Source of the DNA: Planctomycetota bacterium | Lineage (GTDB): Bacteria; Planctomycetota; UBA1135 | Assembly (NCBI GenBank): GCA_008501825.1 | Contig: QQUA01000004.1 | Location: forward strand, 62,001 to 126,000 | Reading direction: 5' to 3' | Length of the DNA: 64,000 nucleotides | Shown: one piece after another, positions 1 through 8,261 of the stretch | Layout of the letters: every line of letters begins with the position of its first letter | Position numbering within the stretch: the first letter of the stretch is position 1 | Made by a program: the position numbers and the translations under genes | Notes under the pieces: model-generated | Told to the model about the DNA's origin: nothing | Databases searched by the model: none | The model's input: only the letters and a program-made list of their open reading frames with translations

Positions 1-2
1 AC

Positions 3-1238
3 CAACCGGCTTCTCCCTTTCCCCATTCGCGATCTCAGGCCGAAGAATGGGAAGCGGAGAAAATCAAAGCGAAGAAGCCTCCTTCGGGTCAGGAAGCCAC
101 CCCAAACGGCTCCGCCCGAGCGTGGTTGAAGATGCGTTTGGATCGCTTTGCATCTTCCTTGGAAGTCGAATTCGGCTCGCTACGCGTCTATCCCCAACTC
201 GAGTTGGGCCCCGACCACGACGGTCTTCTGGTGGAATACGGGAAACCCGAGCCGGGATCGTCTCCGCAACCGGACACAGCACCCGACTCGGCCATCGCTT
301 CGCCGATATGTCTGAGATTGGAGGAAGGAGGTCGGCCGTTGTTGAAGATGGTTCTGTTGAGCCCTCATCAAGAAGCTGAAGTAGAGCCCTCGATTCGTCG
401 ATTGGCGGAGAACTGGCTCCAGGACCTGTTGACCGAATATCGCTTTCGCTATCGCCGACAACAATGGCAGGAGGATCCTTCTACGGAAATTTCTCCGGGA
501 ATGGATTCGGACGGATTGCAATTGCTCCGAGAAATCCATCACGATTTGCGGAATCAGTTGCAACTGATTCAAGGGATGGCCGAACACCTTGGAACTTTGA
601 AATCCTCATCCGATGCAAGCTTGCCCTGGATTCAGGAACTCCAGCTATGCATTCGGGAGGCCGTCCAATTGAGCCATCTTCCCTGGCAAAGCCCCGGTTT
701 CGCCTTGCCTTCCCGGCGAACCACCGAAGGGGTTCAATTCCTGCAAAACCGAGAAAAACTTTTGCAATGGAAAGCGGCCAAGCATCGCCTCCAGTGCCAG
801 ATCCAACTTCCTCGAAATCCGATCCTTTGCACTATAGGGGAAACCGCCCTAGCCCGGATCTTGTGGAATTTGCATTGCAATGCTTGCGAAGCCACGCCTC
901 CTGGCGGGTGGATCAAGATCGGGATCCGTCGGAGAGTGGTAAGTCCCCAAGTAGATCTATCCACTTCGCCTTCGAGCGGAAATCCGAAGCAGCCTCCTTT
1001 TTGGTTGGAACTCTGGGTCCAAGACAACGGTGTCGGCATGAAGCCCGAGCTAATTACTAGGATTTTGCAAAGCGGATACTCGACGAAAAAGGTTCCCAAT
1101 GGGCCACAAGAATTTCACGGCATCGGCTTGCGAAGCGTTAAATCTCTCATTGAAGGCTCTGGAGGCAAACTACTTGTACAAAGCCAGGTCGGAAAAGGCA
1201 CTCGGTTCCGAATTTGGATCCCCGGCCAGCCGGCTTAA
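3..1238 (+). CDS. Sensor histidine kinase, 5'-truncated by window edge
   Basis: The frame is open from the first bases with gene-like codon use, so the true start lies outside the window; internal TTG (126) and ATG (132) codons are not preferred. The C-terminal half is a kinase core. The phosphoacceptor helix is around IHHDLRNQLQLI, followed by an N box (LHCNACEA), a G1 box (DNGVGM) and a G2 box (GIGLRSV), ending in GTRFRIWIP. This is the NtrB/PAS-type soluble kinase layout. No transmembrane segment or receiver is visible in the part shown. The input domain and partner regulator are unknown. It probably autophosphorylates on the His of HHDLR and passes the phosphate to a response regulator encoded upstream of the window or elsewhere. 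Confidence 0.85.
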   Translation, partial: QPASPFPHSRSQAEEWEAEKIKAKKPPSGQEATPNGSARAWLKMRLDRFASSLEVEFGSLRVYPQLELGPDHDGLLVEYGKPEPGSSPQPDTAPDSAIASPICLRLEEGGRPLLKMVLLSPHQEAEVEPSIRRLAENWLQDLLTEYRFRYRRQQWQEDPSTEISPGMDSDGLQLLREIHHDLRNQLQLIQGMAEHLGTLKSSSDASLPWIQELQLCIREAVQLSHLPWQSPGFALPSRRTTEGVQFLQNREKLLQWKAAKHRLQCQIQLPRNPILCTIGETALARILWNLHCNACEATPPGGWIKIGIRRRVVSPQVDLSTSPSSGNPKQPPFWLELWVQDNGVGMKPELITRILQSGYSTKKVPNGPQEFHGIGLRSVKSLIEGSGGKLLVQSQVGKGTRFRIWIPGQPA

Positions 1239-1269
1239 CAAAACTCAACAAAAGCTAGGAAGTTGCAAT

Positions 1270-1545
1270 TTAAGGATCCGACTCGGTAGCCGAATCCAGA
1301 TGGATTGCGTAGGCCATGGTCTCGGCGTCCAAAGGGGTCGCCCGGACCAGTCGTCCCCGGCGCTCCACCCCGTCCAGTTGCAGCACCACCGAAATATGGC
1401 CCTGACCGCGGATCAGGATGCCTTCCTGACTGATGTTGATCGTTTCTCCTGCCAGAGTCCCGGCCGCCATCATCACGGCTACCGGGGCCTGATAGGGCTT
1501 GCGCGGGCTTGATCGCCTTTCTTGATCCACCATGGATTCCCCCAA
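1270..1545 (-). CDS. Stand-alone PilZ domain protein
   Basis: A 91-residue protein that is essentially one PilZ domain. It shows the c-di-GMP-binding signature in two parts: RxxxR near residue 11 (RSSPRK) and (D/N)xSxxG as NISQEG about 30 residues later, followed by beta-strand-like sequence. PilZ domains bind cyclic di-GMP and change the activity of a partner involved in motility, secretion or polysaccharide export. It stands alone, convergent with the partial histidine kinase and divergent from the next gene, so its partner cannot be told from context. A second PilZ domain lies at 6.7 kb in a fusion protein. Confidence 0.8.
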   Translation of the reverse strand: MGESMVDQERRSSPRKPYQAPVAVMMAAGTLAGETINISQEGILIRGQGHISVVLQLDGVERRGRLVRATPLDAETMAYAIHLDSATESDP

Positions 1546-1647
1546 GTCTCCAGACCTACCTAAGATCGGTTCGCGGCCTCAAAAACTTGTCCGGAATTCC
1601 GGGTCCAGGAAGGAGCGGCCGGTTCCGGGCGCACCTAAACTGCCGCC

Positions 1648-2460
1648 ATGAGCTGGACGCCCTCCGCTTGGGCCCTAGGCCATTTCCGGTCCCGCCTCGG
1701 GTTGTTCGCCGGATCGTTCTGGATGCTCGCCTTTCCCGGGTTGGGGCCGTCTCAGGCGATTCAGGCTGAGGTCTCCGCCCCCGCGAGCCCGGCTCAAGAG
1801 GCGGAAGAGTCGGCTCCCAGCCTGGACTCCCTGGCCATGGCGGCGGCCGAGCGCCTGATGCAATCGCCCCAGACCCTGAATCTCGCCGCCGCCAATGGAT
1901 TGGAACGATTCGGCGTCCGCCGGCAACGGGAAGATTGGATTGAAGCCGCCCGCCAGGTGTTCGAATCCCGTTTGGCCGACTCCCGGCCCCTGACTCCCGA
2001 GGAAGCCGGCTTGTTCGTGGAACGCTTCCAGGAAATCGACCTGGACCCGCGCTGGCGCAGCCGGGCCTTGGCCGACGGCTACGGTTCTCTGGTCGCCGCC
2101 CGCCCCAGCTCCGATCCGCGCCAGGCCCTGGTCGAGCTGCAAGCCGCTTTGGAGTCCGGCTCGGATGGAAGATTCCTGAGGCAGTGGGGACGAATCCACG
2201 CCTGGCACGGCCACGTCTGGACCGCTTCCGCACATCTGGCCATCGGCTACGACGGCTTCGTCCTGCGCCGGGCCCTCCACCAGGAAGAAGAGGACGACTT
2301 GGGTCCGGGCTGGATCGCTCGGGACCTGGTCGGCAGCGCCAGGGAGTACACCCTCCGCCGAGCCGACGGCCACGACAGCATGCGCTATACCGAGGCTGGC
2401 GGAAGGCAGTTCCTACCGGATCGCTTGGCCCCTGAGGGTGGCGACGGCCACCAGCATTGA
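1648..2460 (+). CDS. Hypothetical exported protein
   Basis: I do not recognise a family. The 270-residue product starts at ATG 1648 and has a hydrophobic N-terminal stretch (about residues 15-37, FAGSFWMLAFPGLG) compatible with a signal peptide or membrane anchor. An Ala/Glu/Pro-rich linker follows, then a helical, Ala/Leu/Arg-rich body. The body could be helical repeats (TPR or HEAT-like), but the repeats are too degenerate to call by eye. The C-terminus is Gly/His-rich. Codon use and GC skew agree with neighbouring genes, supporting a real gene. It is divergent from the PilZ gene and convergent with the acyl-CoA synthetase. Confidence 0.6.
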   Translation: MSWTPSAWALGHFRSRLGLFAGSFWMLAFPGLGPSQAIQAEVSAPASPAQEAEESAPSLDSLAMAAAERLMQSPQTLNLAAANGLERFGVRRQREDWIEAARQVFESRLADSRPLTPEEAGLFVERFQEIDLDPRWRSRALADGYGSLVAARPSSDPRQALVELQAALESGSDGRFLRQWGRIHAWHGHVWTASAHLAIGYDGFVLRRALHQEEEDDLGPGWIARDLVGSAREYTLRRADGHDSMRYTEAGGRQFLPDRLAPEGGDGHQH

Positions 2461-2502
2461 GCCCCCTAAGCGCTCCGACTGAGCCCCTATTGTCGCCCCC
2501 TA

Positions 2503-4197
2503 TTAAGCCGTATGCGAGTCGCGCTTGGCCTGGGTCCGCCCTCCGACTTCCGATCGAAAGATCTCGGTCAGGCGGTACTTCTGGATCTTGCCGGACGGAG
2601 TCAGCGGGAAGGCATCGACGAAGAACACGTATTTGGGCCGCTTGAAGTGAGCCAGGCGGTCTTGTTCCCAGATAGCCAGGTGCTCGGCGTCCAGAGTCGA
2701 TCCGTTGCGGAGCACGATCGCCGCCGCCACCTCTTCGCCATACTTCTCACTGGGTAGGCCGAACACGGCGACGTCGTGAATCTCCGGGTGCCGGCGAAGG
2801 ACATCCTCCACTTCGGCCGGGTAGATGTTCTCCCCGCCCCGGATGATCATCTCTTTGATCCGGCCGACGATTCGCACCACCCCATCGACGTCGAGGGTGG
2901 CCATGTCTCCGGTTCGCAGCCACCCACCTTCCAAAATGGTCTCGGCGGTGGCTTCCGGCCGGTCGAAGTAGCCCAACATGACGTTCGGACCCCGTCCCTG
3001 AATCTCTCCAGGCTCACCGGCGGGAAGCTCTTGCATGGTGATGGGATCCACCACTCGCAACTGCACTCCGGCAATCGCCCGGCCCACGGTGGTGCAACGC
3101 ATTTCCACCGAATCCGAGGGGCAGGTCATGGTCAGCAGCGGAGCGGCTTCGGTCAGGCCGTACCCCACCACCATGCCTTGGCAATGCATGTCCTCGATGA
3201 CCTTGTGCATCAGGTCTTCGGGACAGGGAGCTCCGGCCATCACCCCCGCCCGCAGGCTGGTGGTATCGAATTGATCGAAATCGGGGTGAGTCAAGATGGC
3301 GTGGAACATGGTGGGCACGCCATGGATCAAGGTGCAGCCGTACAAATCGATCGCCCGCAAAGCTTCCAATGGATCGAAACGCTGCAAACCCACCAAGGTA
3401 GCGCCGTGGGTAAAGGTGCTCAGCAAAGTTACGGCACAGCCAAAGCAATGGAATAAGGGCACCTGCAACAGCACCTTGTCCTCAGGATGGATGTTTAAAG
3501 CCTGCCCCAGAGTCCAAGCGTTTTCCACCAAATTGGCATGGGTCAACACCACCCCTTTGGGAAAGCCGGTGGTGCCGGAGGTGTATTGGATGTTGGCAGC
3601 CTGATCCATAGAAACCTTGGCGGTGCGATCCAGAACCTCTCGCTCGGAAATCGTCTCGCCGAGTTCCACCACCTGCTCCAGGGTTTTCATTCCCTTCCGG
3701 GGCAAGCCATCCATGACCAGCAAATGGCGGACGCCGGGTATTTCTCCATGTAGAGCAAGATCTTCTAGAGCTTCTAAATATTCCTGGTCCAACCATCCCG
3801 GCATGGCTACGACGGCTACCGACTGGCTTTGATTCAGGACATAGCCGATCTCATCCCGCTTCAGTCCAGTATTGGCGGTAACCAAGACCGCTCCGATTCG
3901 AGCCAAGGCGAATTGCAGGCTGATCCAGTCAGGCCGATTGTCGGCCCATACCGTTACCTTTTCACCAGGTTGAACGCCAAGCGCGATCAACCCGCGGCTC
4001 AACTCCATTGTGCGTCGCTCGAATTCCTGAAAGGTCCACCGTAAACCGCGATCGGGAAAGATCAAAGCTTCCCGTTCGGGGTAGAGTTCAGCCAGGCGTA
4101 CCACCATTTGCCCTTGACTAAGGTTGTGAATGGCGACGGATTTCAAGCGTTCTCCTGGAGTTGGGGCCGGAGCTTGGGAGCCGGCAAGCTGGCTCAT
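2503..4197 (-). CDS. AMP-forming acyl-CoA synthetase (fatty-acid-CoA ligase)
   Basis: The 564-residue protein is an ANL-superfamily enzyme that adenylates a carboxylic acid and transfers it to CoA. The P-loop-like motif YTSGTTGFPKGV lies in the middle. The adenylate-binding region includes GYGLTEAAP, and the hinge (GWLRTGDMATLDVDG) leads to GRIKEMIIRGGENIYPAEVE. The catalytic C-terminal lysine motif PSGKIQKYRL is near the end, so the enzyme is full length. I chose ATG 4197 over an upstream in-frame TTG at 4212. FadD-type medium or long-chain acids are the likely substrates, but the pocket cannot be read by eye. A crotonase at 16.7 kb could act in the same acyl-CoA metabolism, though it is not linked to it. 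Confidence 0.9.
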   Translation of the reverse strand: MSQLAGSQAPAPTPGERLKSVAIHNLSQGQMVVRLAELYPEREALIFPDRGLRWTFQEFERRTMELSRGLIALGVQPGEKVTVWADNRPDWISLQFALARIGAVLVTANTGLKRDEIGYVLNQSQSVAVVAMPGWLDQEYLEALEDLALHGEIPGVRHLLVMDGLPRKGMKTLEQVVELGETISEREVLDRTAKVSMDQAANIQYTSGTTGFPKGVVLTHANLVENAWTLGQALNIHPEDKVLLQVPLFHCFGCAVTLLSTFTHGATLVGLQRFDPLEALRAIDLYGCTLIHGVPTMFHAILTHPDFDQFDTTSLRAGVMAGAPCPEDLMHKVIEDMHCQGMVVGYGLTEAAPLLTMTCPSDSVEMRCTTVGRAIAGVQLRVVDPITMQELPAGEPGEIQGRGPNVMLGYFDRPEATAETILEGGWLRTGDMATLDVDGVVRIVGRIKEMIIRGGENIYPAEVEDVLRRHPEIHDVAVFGLPSEKYGEEVAAAIVLRNGSTLDAEHLAIWEQDRLAHFKRPKYVFFVDAFPLTPSGKIQKYRLTEIFRSEVGGRTQAKRDSHTA

Positions 4198-4340
4198 TCC
4201 GGCCGGGTACAAAGATCACACGAGGCTTGCCAAAGCTGCTTCTTCATAAGCCTCAGAGGGCTCTTCAACAAGGTGAAACCAAGCAGGCCGCCCGGGATTC
4301 CGAGCGGCCTGTTGATCAAGAAACTTTGAAGGAAACGAGC

Positions 4341-5171
4341 TTAGCCGTCTTTGCCTTCCGTTCCCACTTCACCGGCGGGAGTGTCCTCGGTGCTTTGCAC
4401 TTCACCTCCGGTTTCGCTTTGCACACCGGCGTTCTTCAAGCGACGGTATTCCTGAACCCGTTCAAAGAATTGCGGCAAACCGGCGTAAAAGTTTTTCCTG
4501 GCCTTGCTGGAAACCGGATCCTGCCCCAAGTAAATCTCGAACAGGGCCCGCCCCAAAGTCGGGGATTGAATGGGACCGAGTTCGCGACGGTTGTGAGTGG
4601 TGTACAAAACACCGCCCACCATGCTGAACACCAACTCGTCGCCCTTGCGAAGTTCTTCCTTGAACAAGCTGCGGAATTTCTTCAAGGCTTCCATGCCGCC
4701 TTCTTGCTCGGCACCGGAAGCCACTTTCCTGACCGCCGGACGCAGGGAATCGTCGAATGCTTCCCGCATGTCCTCGGCATCGACGTCGCGAGCCATGACC
4801 AAGCGAATGGACTTATCCAACTTGGCGTCCATCAACTTTTTGTAGAACATGCCGTCCTTGGCCAAGCGCTTGCTGTTGGTCTGTTTGAATTGCACCAACT
4901 CGGATCCGGCACGATCGGGATCCAGGTAAAAGCCCATGGCGTAGACCTTGATGCCGAAGATGGTTTTGGTGCGCAAACCGGCACCGACCAAAAGGTGCTT
5001 GTTCTTGGTTCCGGCTGCCGGCAACACTACCGGAAATTGAATGCCGGAGCGGGGCTCGGTCACCGTTTTGCGCATGCCGGCCTCGGCCCAATCTTTCTGG
5101 GTGCGAGGCGTCTCCTGAGCCAGGAGAGGCAAGCTTAAGACGGGCAGAAGAAGTAGGGGCAAGCTACGCAT
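4341..5171 (-). CDS. Exported chalcone-isomerase-fold protein
   Basis: The 276-residue protein resembles the bacterial chalcone isomerase-like family: a core with FGIKVYAMGFYLD, a helical middle with RLVMARDVDAEDMREAF, then LVFSMVGGVLYTTHN and LGRALFEIYLG. Bacterial members usually bind fatty acids or unknown ligands rather than flavonoids. The start is set at ATG 5171 because it places a clean signal peptide first (MRSLPLLLLPVLSLPLLAQ); the longer reading frame adds a non-hydrophobic leader. The C-terminal 30 residues are Glu/Gly/Thr-rich and probably disordered. It sits between the acyl-CoA synthetase and an oxidoreductase on the same strand, with gaps of roughly 55 to 140 bases, so loose co-transcription is possible. 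The ligand is unknown. Confidence 0.75.
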   Translation of the reverse strand: MRSLPLLLLPVLSLPLLAQETPRTQKDWAEAGMRKTVTEPRSGIQFPVVLPAAGTKNKHLLVGAGLRTKTIFGIKVYAMGFYLDPDRAGSELVQFKQTNSKRLAKDGMFYKKLMDAKLDKSIRLVMARDVDAEDMREAFDDSLRPAVRKVASGAEQEGGMEALKKFRSLFKEELRKGDELVFSMVGGVLYTTHNRRELGPIQSPTLGRALFEIYLGQDPVSSKARKNFYAGLPQFFERVQEYRRLKNAGVQSETGGEVQSTEDTPAGEVGTEGKDG

Positions 5172-5225
5172 TATTGGGTTCCTCCAAGCATGGACGGTTA
5201 TGACCATTATACGGAGATGCAAGCA

Positions 5226-6269
5226 TCAAGTTAGGTCAGGATTGACTTGTAGCAGGACTTTGCCGAAGGCCTGTCTTTCCGCCAGACTTCGGTGGGCCTG
5301 CTGTACGTCTCGCCAGGCAAATCGTTGGTGGACCACCGGCGTGAGCTTGCCGGAAAAAATGAGGGAAGCCACTTTCTTTTGTTCGCCCAGACTCCCCATG
5401 GTGCTGCCCAACACGCTGAGCCCTTTGAAGAAAATCGGAGCGAAGTGCAGCTTCATTTCAGCGCCGCTGGTAACCCCGCAAGTGACGACCCGTCCCCCCT
5501 TGTTCAACAGCCAAATGCCTTTAGGGAGGGTGTCGGCGCCGACGTGATCGACCACGATGTCCAGCCCCCCAGGCTTGGCCCAGGCTTTGGCCGATTCGGT
5601 CCAATCCTGGTTTCGATAACAGCATCCGTGGTCGGCGCCGTTCTCCAGACCGCGAGCGACCTTCTCCTCGGTGCCGGCAGTCACCATGACCTCCGCGCCC
5701 CACAACTTCGCGATTTGGGTCGCCGCCACGCTGACTCCTGCCCCTGCGGCGTGGATCAACACTCGATCGCCGGGCTGCACCTGGCAACGATCCACCAGCA
5801 TGTGCCATGCGGTCAAAAAGGTCAGCGGAAAGGCGGCGGCCAAGTCGAGGGGATAGCCATCCGGAACCGGCATCAGGTTCTCTTCCTGGACCACGGCGAA
5901 CTCGGCATTGCCCCCGTCGGTGGTCTCTCCATAGATTCCGTATTTGCGGCAAAGTTGTTGGCGTCCACTCGTACAGGCAAGGCAGTGACCGCAACTGAAA
6001 CCGGGTGCCACCGCCACCCGCTGCCCAACTTCCACCGAGGCTACGCCCGGTCCGCAACGATCGACCACGCCGCTGAAATCGCAACCCGGAATCAGAGGCA
6101 AGGGGAAGCGATGACCCGGGACACCCCGCCGAACCCACGTATCCAAATGATTTAGGGCCGACCAGGCGACTTGGATCCGGACTTGGCCAGGCCCGGGCTC
6201 GGGCAAAGGAAGGTCTTCGAAGCCGAGGACCTCGAAGTCTCCGTGTCGGTGTATGCGAACCGCTTGCAT
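5226..6269 (-). CDS. Zinc-type medium-chain dehydrogenase / quinone oxidoreductase
   Basis: A 347-residue member of the medium-chain dehydrogenase/reductase family. The N-terminal GroES-like domain contains PLIPGCDFSGVV and a four-Cys structural zinc lobe (CGHCLACTSGRQQLC). The Rossmann domain contains GDRVLIHAAGAGVS and the NADP-binding loop. A catalytic-zinc Cys/His set is partly present, so either zinc alcohol dehydrogenase or quinone reductase activity is possible. The start MQAVRIHRHG is typical for the family. The gene is 54 bases upstream of the chalcone-isomerase-fold gene on the same strand. The substrate cannot be deduced. Confidence 0.85.
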   Translation of the reverse strand: MQAVRIHRHGDFEVLGFEDLPLPEPGPGQVRIQVAWSALNHLDTWVRRGVPGHRFPLPLIPGCDFSGVVDRCGPGVASVEVGQRVAVAPGFSCGHCLACTSGRQQLCRKYGIYGETTDGGNAEFAVVQEENLMPVPDGYPLDLAAAFPLTFLTAWHMLVDRCQVQPGDRVLIHAAGAGVSVAATQIAKLWGAEVMVTAGTEEKVARGLENGADHGCCYRNQDWTESAKAWAKPGGLDIVVDHVGADTLPKGIWLLNKGGRVVTCGVTSGAEMKLHFAPIFFKGLSVLGSTMGSLGEQKKVASLIFSGKLTPVVHQRFAWRDVQQAHRSLAERQAFGKVLLQVNPDLT

Positions 6270-6698
6270 GTCAAAATTCTAGATATGCGCAAGGCGATTC
6301 ACCCTTAAGGTCAATCCAAACTGAAATTTCTGACATAAAAAAGCGAAAGAGTTGGATTTTTGCCTGCCAATTGCGCCTTGCAGACCCCCTCCATTCCTGG
6401 GATGTTGCTCAGGTGGGGATTGAAGGTTGCAAGGAAGCGAGGCATTTCGGATTCCGAAAAGCATCGGAGCACCGGTTCGCGTTTTCCCGCGGTCACGGCC
6501 AACGGATGAAAAAGCTGGCGGTTTTCCTGCCTCGAATCGTTCATGGGGTAAACTCAAAGTGTCCCAGAGTCGGAGCGCAGCAATACAAGAACAGCCCGAC
6601 TTTTCCCTGTAACGGTTTTTCCTTGGCTTTTCAGCCTATCCTCGCCAAACCCTGCCATAGGGTCTTCTTGGGGGGAGACTCAAACAAATAAACTCAAC
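6270..6698 (+). other. 429-base intergenic region without a convincing gene
   Basis: This divergent spacer separates the oxidoreductase (minus) from the PilZ-methyltransferase gene (plus). Short minus-strand frames exist (for example 6311-6544), but they show no family resemblance, no good ribosome site and unlike-neighbour composition. A purine-rich GGGGGGAG stretch at about 6671-6678 lies some 20 bases before the ATG at 6699 and may be a weak ribosome site. I see no confident promoter, riboswitch or RNA structure. Confidence 0.5.
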
Positions 6699-8213
6699 AT
6701 GGCTAACACCAAGACTCATTCCCCTGACGGCGCGGTTCACGCCGATCTTCTCGGTGCAAGAAATCGTTTTCGCTTTCGGGCACGGCGGGTAGGCAGCCAA
6801 GATCTCACTCGCCCGCTCCGTTGCCACATTACTTTGCAAGACGGACAAGTGCTCGACTTGGAAGTTGCAGACCTTTCCCAGACCGGCCTCGGCGTTTTGT
6901 CGGAACAAGACCTTCCCCTTGCTCAAGGCGAAAATCTCGATCCGGTAAGAATCCTTTACGGAGAACGAGTGGAATGGGAAGGAGAAGTCAGCGTGGTTTA
7001 TCAAGTTGCCAAGCCGCGGCCGCGCTTGGGCTTGCGCTTCGTTTCCGGTTTCTTCGACATAGAGCGGCTGGAACTCGGTGACGCTCTGGTCGAGAAAAAA
7101 CTTTCTCGCGAGTTGAACGACATTCAGCTTTCTCAAGAGTTGTTAAGCCCCGAATGGCGGAGCGAAGTCGGCCACCTGCGGCAATTGTTAGCCAGCGCCA
7201 AAGACTTCCTGGATCAAATGGAGAGCCAGTTGAAGCGTGGAGTCTGGTGGCGGCAAGGAATGGATGAACGAGACCTTTGTCGTTCCGTGTTCGAAAAGTG
7301 GGGCCAACCCTATCTGGAAAAAGTACGGCACCTGGATCGGATCAGCCGCGGATTCGACAAGCGCCAATTGGAACAGGCTTACAGCTTCGCCCGCCGGGAA
7401 CTTCTGAATCTGTATCTCCATTGCCCGATGCAGGGAAGGGCTTACGAAAAGCCCCACGGTTATGCCGGGGATTACCGGCTCATGACTCTGTTCTTCGATC
7501 AGAATCTCCACGGGGATTCTTTGTTCGGCAAGTTCATGAATTATCTGGCTCAGCATTACACCCTGGCCCGAGCCGTCATTCATCGCGAACAGCGGATGCG
7601 GGAAGCGGTTCGCCAGACCAGCCAACTGGGACGGCCATGCCGAATCATGTCCCTGGCCAGCGGCCCGGCTCTGGAATTGCAGAATTTCCTGCGTGAAATC
7701 GAAGAGCTTGAACATCCGGTCGAACTCATCTTGGTCGACCAGGATGAAGAATCGCTGGAATACGCCTACGAATCGCTGAACCGCATTTTGTTGGAGAAGC
7801 ATCACGGCAAACTGAAGGTGGAAATCACTTGCTTGCATTTTTCAGTGCGGCAAATATTGACCCCGAAGGATCAATCGGAAATCGACATCGTCCGCAAGGT
7901 CCTCAAGGACGTAGACCTGATTTACTCGGCCGGCTTGATGGATTACATGCCCAAGCCAATCGGCCAAGCCCTGCTGCGTTCCCTTTACCGCCTGGTCAGG
8001 CCCGGCGGCCGCCTGTTCATCGGCAATCTGGAACGGGTTCCCGACACTTCCTGGGTCATGGAATTCGCTTTGGCCTGGCACTTGGAGTACCGCGACGACA
8101 CTTCCATGATGGAATTGGGAGAGCGGCTGAGACCGGTGCCGGAAACCATGGGCCTGGTGAAAGACAAGACCGGCCTGTGCCTGTTCCTGGACATCGTCCG
8201 GCCGAAAGCCTGA
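6699..8213 (+). CDS. PilZ domain fused to class I SAM-dependent methyltransferase
   Basis: A 504-residue fusion. Residues 25-125 form a PilZ-like domain: RFRARR near residue 27, DLSQTGLGVLS at about 65 matching the (D/N)xSxxG element, and GLRFVSGFFD at its end. A helical linker of about 100 residues follows. The C-terminal half contains KPHGYAGDYRLM, a motif I associate with methyltransferases annotated for 3-hydroxypalmitate methyl ester (extracellular factor) synthesis. It then has a SAM-binding glycine region IMSLASGPALE, an acidic strand end (LILVDQDEESL) and LVRPGGRLFIGNL. Inference: a methyltransferase whose activity or location is controlled by c-di-GMP. The methylated substrate is unknown. 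It is convergent with the hybrid kinase at 8.3 kb. Confidence 0.75.
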   Translation: MANTKTHSPDGAVHADLLGARNRFRFRARRVGSQDLTRPLRCHITLQDGQVLDLEVADLSQTGLGVLSEQDLPLAQGENLDPVRILYGERVEWEGEVSVVYQVAKPRPRLGLRFVSGFFDIERLELGDALVEKKLSRELNDIQLSQELLSPEWRSEVGHLRQLLASAKDFLDQMESQLKRGVWWRQGMDERDLCRSVFEKWGQPYLEKVRHLDRISRGFDKRQLEQAYSFARRELLNLYLHCPMQGRAYEKPHGYAGDYRLMTLFFDQNLHGDSLFGKFMNYLAQHYTLARAVIHREQRMREAVRQTSQLGRPCRIMSLASGPALELQNFLREIEELEHPVELILVDQDEESLEYAYESLNRILLEKHHGKLKVEITCLHFSVRQILTPKDQSEIDIVRKVLKDVDLIYSAGLMDYMPKPIGQALLRSLYRLVRPGGRLFIGNLERVPDTSWVMEFALAWHLEYRDDTSMMELGERLRPVPETMGLVKDKTGLCLFLDIVRPKA

Positions 8214-8261
8214 GCCGCCGAAGCTCAATCGCCACCACCATCACCACCACCGGGGGTCGAG

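Noticed and set aside
4161..5138. A 325-residue plus-strand frame
   Set aside because: It is antisense to the chalcone-isomerase-fold gene, which has a signal peptide and family motifs on the minus strand.
6311..6544. A 77-residue minus-strand frame in the spacer before the PilZ-methyltransferase gene
   Set aside because: No family resemblance, no ribosome site and no membrane or signal features; it overlaps another frame of equal quality, so I treat the area as non-coding.
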